IMG/VR virus record: IMGVR_UViG_3300008448_000076
Span: 1-61,999 of that record
DNA from: a virus
DNA: 61,999 nucleotides
Reading direction: 5' to 3' (one strand)
The notes under the pieces were generated by a model. It was not told the origin of the DNA, made no database searches, and saw only the letters and a program-made list of their open reading frames with translations. Both the position numbers and the translations under genes were made by a program. This document shows, piece after piece, positions 57,009-61,999 of the stretch (positions are counted from its first letter, which is position 1; the number at the start of each line of letters is the position of its first letter).

Positions 57009-58876
57009 TATCGCTTCCCGTCCGGCTGAATCTCAATGCGTGGTGTGCCGAGCGTCCAGAACGTACCTTCTGTATTGCTACTGATTTTAAACGACAGCTG
57101 CCTACCGCGAAGACGAACAAAAGCCTGATCTGTAAACTGCTCAATCGGAATTGTTGCAGTCTGAGAGATCGCAGAGTTTGTGGTGTCCTGATAGTTTGCG
57201 CCCGGGAAATTCTGGGTCTTGAGTGTCATCGTGACATGAGGTGCCGCAGACGTTGAATCATAGAACCCGATGTCAGGTATGATGCGCTTGATAAAGGCAA
57301 AGCGGTCACCGCTCTCGATTTCAATCGGAGAGCTTTCAATGTGCGTAAGAAGCGGGGAGGGCGGGTTTGTGCTTCCGTCATCAAGACCAATTTCATGGTT
57401 GTACAAATAACTGTCAGCACTTGCAGCAATTGGGTACGGCTCAGATCCGCTATCCACCCAAGCAGTTCGTGACAAGGTGCCGTATGTCCATGCCTTCTCA
57501 GCGTAGTTATATGTGACATAAACATCGTTTTCAAAAGAATTGGCAGACGGATAGAACCAAGTCACCTCATTAAACTTGCTGTTCACTGCCGCATGTAACT
57601 TGTCGGACTGTTCATAATTAAAGTTATTGAACACGTACTTGCTTACGGGACACGGCAACTCGCTTGTTCTGCCGTCATACACGTAGAACTTTCCATTGCC
57701 CATCCAGAAGACAACATCATCGACGTTTGCAAAGGAGTTGAAGCCCAGAACCGTTGTGTTTGAGGCAAGCTGGTTAATGCCGTAGGTATAGGGAGGGCCC
57801 AAATACTGCATCGAGTACATAGCCACGTCTGTCCAAATCAGGATCTCACGTTTTGTTTCCACGGCATGGACAATTTTTGTACCGGCACCGAGACGCAGAT
57901 CACCCGCAGTGTTTGTGGCTGACGGGGACCAAACAGTATAGTCTTCCTGAGTGCTCCACTTGACCAGAAGCGGATCTTGGGCACTGTTGATTGTCCCGTC
58001 ATTGTTATAATAATTGTTGCCGCCGAACACGATAACGTGACGATCTTGATCAGATGTTCGAACAAGAGTTGCGACTGTCGGACAGGCTGGATCGGTTGAC
58101 AGAGAGTCAAGATCAACGCCTCTCGCTCCACCGCCATAAGTCGGAGACCAGTAGTAGATACCGCCGTTTCTTACGTTGAATATAAGGTCCTGACCAAAGT
58201 TGTCCGAAGACCAAAGTCGCAATGAGTTACCGGTACTGACTGTTCTGGCTGTACCCCATGTGCCTGCGCCCCATGTGCCTGCGCCCCAACCGACACCACC
58301 AACCTGCGTATCAAGACCAATGTTGATTTGATAAGCAGCTGTCACGGTTCCGCCACCTCCGGTGTCAGAGGAGTTTGCTGTTACGGAGAGAGTGATTGTG
58401 TAGCTATCTGCATCAATAACGGAGCTGATCTGGTACTCTTTGTTTAAAACCGCAGCAGTAACATTTCCCCCGAGAGAGGTCGCTCCTGAAAAAGTTACAA
58501 AGTCCCCGTCAACACAACCATGATTAACGTCCGTTACAACCAGATCAGAACTTCCATCTGTGGCTGAGAATGGGTCAGTCAATGTCGCTGTTTCACGTAA
58601 AGGTGTAATGTCTACGAGAGACCCGCCATCTTCAAGATAGTACTTGGTGGTTGTCCCGATCCCGATATACTCTTTCCCGTCAAGACCAATCCACGTAATC
58701 AGATCACGGCATGTCCCGTTAAATTGTGAATCAAGAAACTTTTGCCATCCGCCAATTGGTTGAGGAAATCCGTTCTTGAAGCGAACAAGATTGCAGTCAT
58801 ACCACCCGCCAGAGCTTGTGTAGGCAGGGACATCTCGGATAATGCCGGGCCGAAACTGGAGTTTTTGAAGCGGCAC
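57008..58876 (-). CDS. Tail nozzle/stabilisation-like beta-propeller protein (622 aa)
   Basis: MPLQKLQFRPGIIRDVPAYT, WYDCNLVRFKNGFPQPIGGW and later repeated WT/YW strands (WSTQEDYTVWSPSATN, MQYLGPPYTYGINQL) suggest a beta propeller as in P22 gp10-like and nozzle proteins. An inserted Ig-like segment (GDFVTFSGATSLGGNVTAAV) is present. It would close the portal-tail channel. Homology to P22 gp10 is inferred from layout. Confidence 0.7.
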   Translation of the reverse strand: MPLQKLQFRPGIIRDVPAYTSSGGWYDCNLVRFKNGFPQPIGGWQKFLDSQFNGTCRDLITWIGLDGKEYIGIGTTTKYYLEDGGSLVDITPLRETATLTDPFSATDGSSDLVVTDVNHGCVDGDFVTFSGATSLGGNVTAAVLNKEYQISSVIDADSYTITLSVTANSSDTGGGGTVTAAYQINIGLDTQVGGVGWGAGTWGAGTWGTARTVSTGNSLRLWSSDNFGQDLIFNVRNGGIYYWSPTYGGGARGVDLDSLSTDPACPTVATLVRTSDQDRHVIVFGGNNYYNNDGTINSAQDPLLVKWSTQEDYTVWSPSATNTAGDLRLGAGTKIVHAVETKREILIWTDVAMYSMQYLGPPYTYGINQLASNTTVLGFNSFANVDDVVFWMGNGKFYVYDGRTSELPCPVSKYVFNNFNYEQSDKLHAAVNSKFNEVTWFYPSANSFENDVYVTYNYAEKAWTYGTLSRTAWVDSGSEPYPIAASADSYLYNHEIGLDDGSTNPPSPLLTHIESSPIEIESGDRFAFIKRIIPDIGFYDSTSAAPHVTMTLKTQNFPGANYQDTTNSAISQTATIPIEQFTDQAFVRLRGRQLSFKISSNTEGTFWTLGTPRIEIQPDGKR

Positions 58877-58891
58877 GTTACCTACTCGCTA

Positions 58892-60226
58892 TTAAGGAAT
58901 ACCAAACAAGGTTACTTGGATACCAGAACTTGTGGATCCCATAGAAAATTGTACAGCATCGATGACCCCAGTAATAACAGACTCTGTCCCAACTGTTGTA
59001 TAAACCCCATTTAAATCAAGGACGGCTGGAGTAATTGTTTTATTTCCAACGACGTTCGTACCAGAAATCGTTACAGATCCTGTGTATGGTTCATACGTTA
59101 CGTCTTGGTTGTTACTGATATTAATAGGCGAGCCGTAAGACGAGCCGTTGTCAGAACTCAAAGCAACACGAAGTCTTTGGTTTGTCCCTGTGTTGATACG
59201 AACACTTACAATAGCAAGAAGTGACGAAAAGCTCGGTATGTTAGTAAACGTCACGTTGCCGTTGTATGCAGCACCTATTCCAATAAGTACAGCGCGGGAA
59301 AGAGAAGAGCTGCTCCAAGTCGTGCCGTTTGAAGTCAAGACATTTCCGGAAGTTCCCGGTGCGACGACCTGCACAGCAGATGTGCCGTTCCCGAGAAGAA
59401 CATTGTTTGCTGTGAGTGATGTCGCTCCCGTGCCACCGTTTGCAACAGGCAGAGTTCCGGACACATCATCCGCAAGACGAACGGTCAGGGTATTGTTTGC
59501 ACCGTTGATCGTTTTGTTTGTCAGCGTGTCCGTTGTCGCACGGCCAACAAGTGTATCTGTCGATGTCGGAAGCGTGAGTGTTCCGGTGTTAGCAATCGTA
59601 GCGATGACAGGAGCAGTCAGTGTTTTGTTGGTCAGGGTCTGACTGTCGCTTGTTCCAACAACTGCGCCGGTCGGAATAGCCTTCTGAGAAGCCGCACCGT
59701 CGATGTTCCCGGAGCCATTCGAAAGAACAAAACTCGATGCAGCAATTCCGCTGATCGTATTGTTGTCTACGCTGATTGTTTTATTCGTAAGTGTTTGCGT
59801 CGCTGTTTCTGTCACGGGGGCATTAGCCACCTCGATGACATCTGTACCGTTATTGTAGACAACTGCCTTTTTGCCATTGGCAACTGTGACGCCTGTCTGG
59901 CCCGAGACCTTTACGGTAACAGAATACCCGCCAGTTGTGTTGTTGTAGATTATGTAAGGCTTTTGGATTGCTGGAACAATGAGGTTTCTGTTTGCAGAAA
60001 GAAGACCCGTCAACTCAAGCACGTAGTTACGTGCCGTGGAACTGACGCCATCAGCAATAGTCAATACGGTATCTGATCCGTCCGTAATGGTTTGGGTCGC
60101 ATACCCGACGACTGCCTGTTCCAACAAGGTTCCCAAATTGGTGTTGGTCTTGGTGCCCCATGTACCGGAGTTCTCACCCGTAGTCATGAGTTCCAGTTTT
60201 AAGTTGGTTGAATAGGTACTCGGCAT
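58892..60226 (-). CDS. Tail fibre with TLTNKT repeats (444 aa)
   Basis: The N-terminus reads STNLKLELMTTGENSGTWGT, a common fibre start. The shaft has repeated (Q/D)TLTNKT(I/L) units (at least four) and ADDVSGTLPVANGGTGATSL, the NGGTG shaft motif. A beta-type head domain ends it. It should attach to the tail and bind the cell surface. Confidence 0.8.
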   Translation of the reverse strand: MPSTYSTNLKLELMTTGENSGTWGTKTNTNLGTLLEQAVVGYATQTITDGSDTVLTIADGVSSTARNYVLELTGLLSANRNLIVPAIQKPYIIYNNTTGGYSVTVKVSGQTGVTVANGKKAVVYNNGTDVIEVANAPVTETATQTLTNKTISVDNNTISGIAASSFVLSNGSGNIDGAASQKAIPTGAVVGTSDSQTLTNKTLTAPVIATIANTGTLTLPTSTDTLVGRATTDTLTNKTINGANNTLTVRLADDVSGTLPVANGGTGATSLTANNVLLGNGTSAVQVVAPGTSGNVLTSNGTTWSSSSLSRAVLIGIGAAYNGNVTFTNIPSFSSLLAIVSVRINTGTNQRLRVALSSDNGSSYGSPINISNNQDVTYEPYTGSVTISGTNVVGNKTITPAVLDLNGVYTTVGTESVITGVIDAVQFSMGSTSSGIQVTLFGIP

Positions 60227-60236
60227 GGGTAAACCT

Positions 60237-61625
60237 CTAGATGCTTATCGGTGTCCAGCCCGGAGACTGGTTCGGGTTTATATCTGTCCAATTCGGTGTT
60301 TGAGAAGGAATAATTTGACCCCAAACCAACGGTGAACTGACATATCCTGTTGCAGTAACGCCTGTCACTAGGAATACCATATCATAGGCAGTAAGAACAG
60401 AGCCGACTGATGCAGTAGCAAAGAGTCCGGTGACAGATGCGCTCGCTGAAACAGCCCCTACGACTGAGCCAACGGACGCTGTAGCCTCGACACCTGTGAC
60501 AGGAACATCCGCACCAATGGAAAGGGCCACGGTGCCTATTAGACCAGTAGCCTCGACACCTGTGACATCATTCGTCGAGTCGAAGAAGACTTCAATGGAA
60601 CCTAAGGCAGATGTTCCTTCGACACCGGACACGGTGACATCTGCCCCGAGGCCAATGGACACGGAACCAACAGACGTTGTTCCGACAACACCTACATTTT
60701 CAGGCTGGGATGCGTATTCAATAATCCAAAGTTCGCCGCGAGCACCTGCGCCGCCCGTACCAGCTGCACCTCCGGTTACTACTGTTCCCCCGCCTCCTCC
60801 ACCGCCGCCGGGAGTACCGCCGCTGCCGCCGTTTCCAGCCGCAACAGCGTTTCCAGCACCGCCTCCACCTCCAGAACCCGGAGCAGCGGATTTGCTGTCA
60901 GTGCCTGCTGTACCATTTAATGTCCCGCCTACGATGCCGCCTGCGCCGCCAGCAATATCACGAGAGGCACCACCTGTGCCGCCATTAAAATATACGTTAG
61001 GTGTAGCCGAACTTTTACCGCCACCCGAAGCGCCGCCGCCTGCACCAAATGGTGAAGAACCGCCAACAAGACCTGAGCCGCCGCTTGCCCCACCCGCCCC
61101 ACTTCCACCGCCACCTTGTATAGAAGTGCTAGTAGCGCCAACAGCCCCAGTTGAACTAGATGCTCCGTTGTTTTCGCCCCCAGCCCCCCCAGAAGCAAGA
61201 TTTGCTGATTGACCTGATCCAGATAACCCGGCTCCGCCGCCGCCACGGACGTTGGCTGTCGTTCCCGTGCTGCCGCCGCCGCCGCCATAAGCAGTTAGCG
61301 TCGCAGCACCGTTATTGATTGTAAATGTCGTAGAATTGCCTTGTGAGCCGTTTACGTTTGCAGCGCCTCCACTTACAGGGGCTGCTACAGAATAGGTTTC
61401 AGTATTTCCTAACTGACTGGCGGCTAAAGTAATATCTACAACGCCTGCTCCACCGCCGCCTCCACCTCCACTCAATCCATTTGCGGCACTCCCAACAGTT
61501 CCACCACCACCACTTCCCCCACCACCGATGAGGATCAGGCGCACATATTGCGTCCAAGATTCCTTGGAGAATGTCGAAGAGCCAGAGGTTAGTTTTGTGA
61601 CTTTTACTTTGGATTGGGAGATCAT
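60237..61625 (-). CDS. Glycine-rich adhesin with C-terminal repeat domain (462 aa)
   Basis: The start KVKVTKLTSGSSTFSKESWT matches the other three glycine-rich paralogs, followed by about 280 Gly/Ser/Ala residues. Unlike them it carries about 150 residues of repeats of the type VTGVEATASVGSV (five or six units). It ends with IPSQTPNWTDINPNQSPGWT. It is the largest and first member of the tandem set and overlaps the next by ATGA. Confidence 0.8.
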   Translation of the reverse strand: MISQSKVKVTKLTSGSSTFSKESWTQYVRLILIGGGGSGGGGTVGSAANGLSGGGGGGGAGVVDITLAASQLGNTETYSVAAPVSGGAANVNGSQGNSTTFTINNGAATLTAYGGGGGSTGTTANVRGGGGAGLSGSGQSANLASGGAGGENNGASSSTGAVGATSTSIQGGGGSGAGGASGGSGLVGGSSPFGAGGGASGGGKSSATPNVYFNGGTGGASRDIAGGAGGIVGGTLNGTAGTDSKSAAPGSGGGGGAGNAVAAGNGGSGGTPGGGGGGGGTVVTGGAAGTGGAGARGELWIIEYASQPENVGVVGTTSVGSVSIGLGADVTVSGVEGTSALGSIEVFFDSTNDVTGVEATGLIGTVALSIGADVPVTGVEATASVGSVVGAVSASASVTGLFATASVGSVLTAYDMVFLVTGVTATGYVSSPLVWGQIIPSQTPNWTDINPNQSPGWTPISI

Positions 61626-61999
61626 ACGCTAATCACGATGACCACGCCATCGCCTCCCTTGCCACCGCTACCTGCTGTTCCTGTGTTTAAAGAACCGCCG
61701 CCACCACCACCACCGCCGCCCGGAAAGCCACCTGCGCCGCCTGCTGAAGCTACCGTAGCAGAGGCAGCGCCACCTCCACCGCCTGCTCCACAAAATCCGA
61801 GCATGGCCGTGCTGCCAGCAAATGTTGCAGCAGGAGCGTCAAGCATAGATGCACGGGATTGGCCTCCAATTCCGCCGCCAAAATAAAGTGGCGTTGGGCT
61901 ATTAGCAGATTTTCCGCCGCCGCCGCCGCCGCCACTACCCCCTAAAATAGATGCGCCTCCAGCTTGGCCAGAAGTTGTTGCGCTCCCGCCTGCCCCACC
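61622..61999 (-). CDS. Glycine-rich tail fibre/adhesin-like protein, C-terminal part (continues at 529-1)
   Basis: The frame is open to the window end and reads GGASILGGSGGGGGGGKSAN, then FGGGIGGQSRASMLDAPAAT and the terminal GGDGVVIVISV. The same order occurs in the 295-aa paralog. The 13-bp sequence at 61987-61999 is identical to bases 1-13. With one copy removed, this part joins the 1-529 part in frame. See the entry at 1-529. Confidence 0.8.
   Translation of the reverse strand, partial: GGAGGSATTSGQAGGASILGGSGGGGGGGKSANSPTPLYFGGGIGGQSRASMLDAPAATFAGSTAMLGFCGAGGGGGAASATVASAGGAGGFPGGGGGGGGGSLNTGTAGSGGKGGDGVVIVISV
61987..61999. repeat. 13-bp direct repeat of the window start (circular junction)
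   Basis: CGCCTGCCCCACC occurs at 1-13 and 61987-61999. Overlapping the two copies restores one open reading frame across the junction, so the window is probably a circularly closed assembly with a short overlap. Confidence 0.75.

Noticed and set aside
58587-58602. TGTTTCACGTaAAg parS-like sequence
   Set aside because: Right half is mismatched and it lies in a coding gene.

Overview
The window reads as one essentially complete genome of a tailed double-stranded DNA phage, most like a podovirus of a Gram-negative host from an aquatic setting. It has a P22/SU10-like short-tail toolkit: large terminase, portal, HK97-fold capsid, two adaptor-like proteins, a beta-propeller tail protein and large internal virion proteins. 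There is no tape-measure, sheath, tube or baseplate gene. The host cannot be named from sequence. The GTA-type 3-TM holin, M15 endolysin and sigma70-like promoters fit a proteobacterium. No integrase, excisionase, CI-like repressor, tRNA, CRISPR array or insertion sequence was seen. The two ends share a 13-bp direct repeat; collapsing it joins a split glycine-rich gene in frame, so the molecule is best drawn as a circle of about 61,986 bp.

Late module, minus strand, continuous around the circle from 22910 down to 1 and from 61999 down to 46886. The order is: HExxH protein, large terminase, portal, 971-aa protein with a peptidase-M15-like domain, 57-aa protein, holin, small ORF, GroES-like co-chaperonin, scaffold-like protein, head proteins and major capsid protein (11057-11965). 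Virion proteins, a row of small Lys/Gly-rich proteins and the adaptors follow. Then come four tandem glycine-rich fibre/adhesin paralogs crossing the window ends, a repeat fibre, a 622-aa tail protein, internal virion proteins, a 1798-aa polyvalent protein with an HExxH site, and an M15 endolysin.

Early/middle module, plus strand, 22965-46889. It holds about 45 mostly tiny, overlapping genes (HNH nuclease, Gp88-like, PAPS-reductase-like with a frameshift, dCMP deaminase, lytic transglycosylase, DnaA-domain-IV-like protein and many orphans). The replication block ends it: a conserved pair (38705, 39263), an archaeo-eukaryotic-type primase, a UvrD-like helicase, a family-A DNA polymerase and an SNF2-like helicase. 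Two minus-strand genes sit inside it: a terminase-small-subunit-like protein and a PD-(D/E)XK nuclease.

The most unusual part is noncoding DNA between 23.5 and 27.8 kb. It has (i) a perfect 16-bp canonical chromosomal parS site inside an array of CTT(AT/GA)CCGGCGC direct repeats; (ii) repeated hairpin leaders in front of small genes; (iii) an AT-rich block with GGTATCAAA iterons at near-integral helical spacing, a candidate replication origin; (iv) a hairpin-dense block that may be a noncoding RNA; and (v) a shared promoter motif. Together with a Leu at the PolA position equivalent to E. coli Phe762, this raises the possibility of a persistent or pseudotemperate, plasmid-like state that borrows the host ParB system. 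That is inference, not shown by the sequence.
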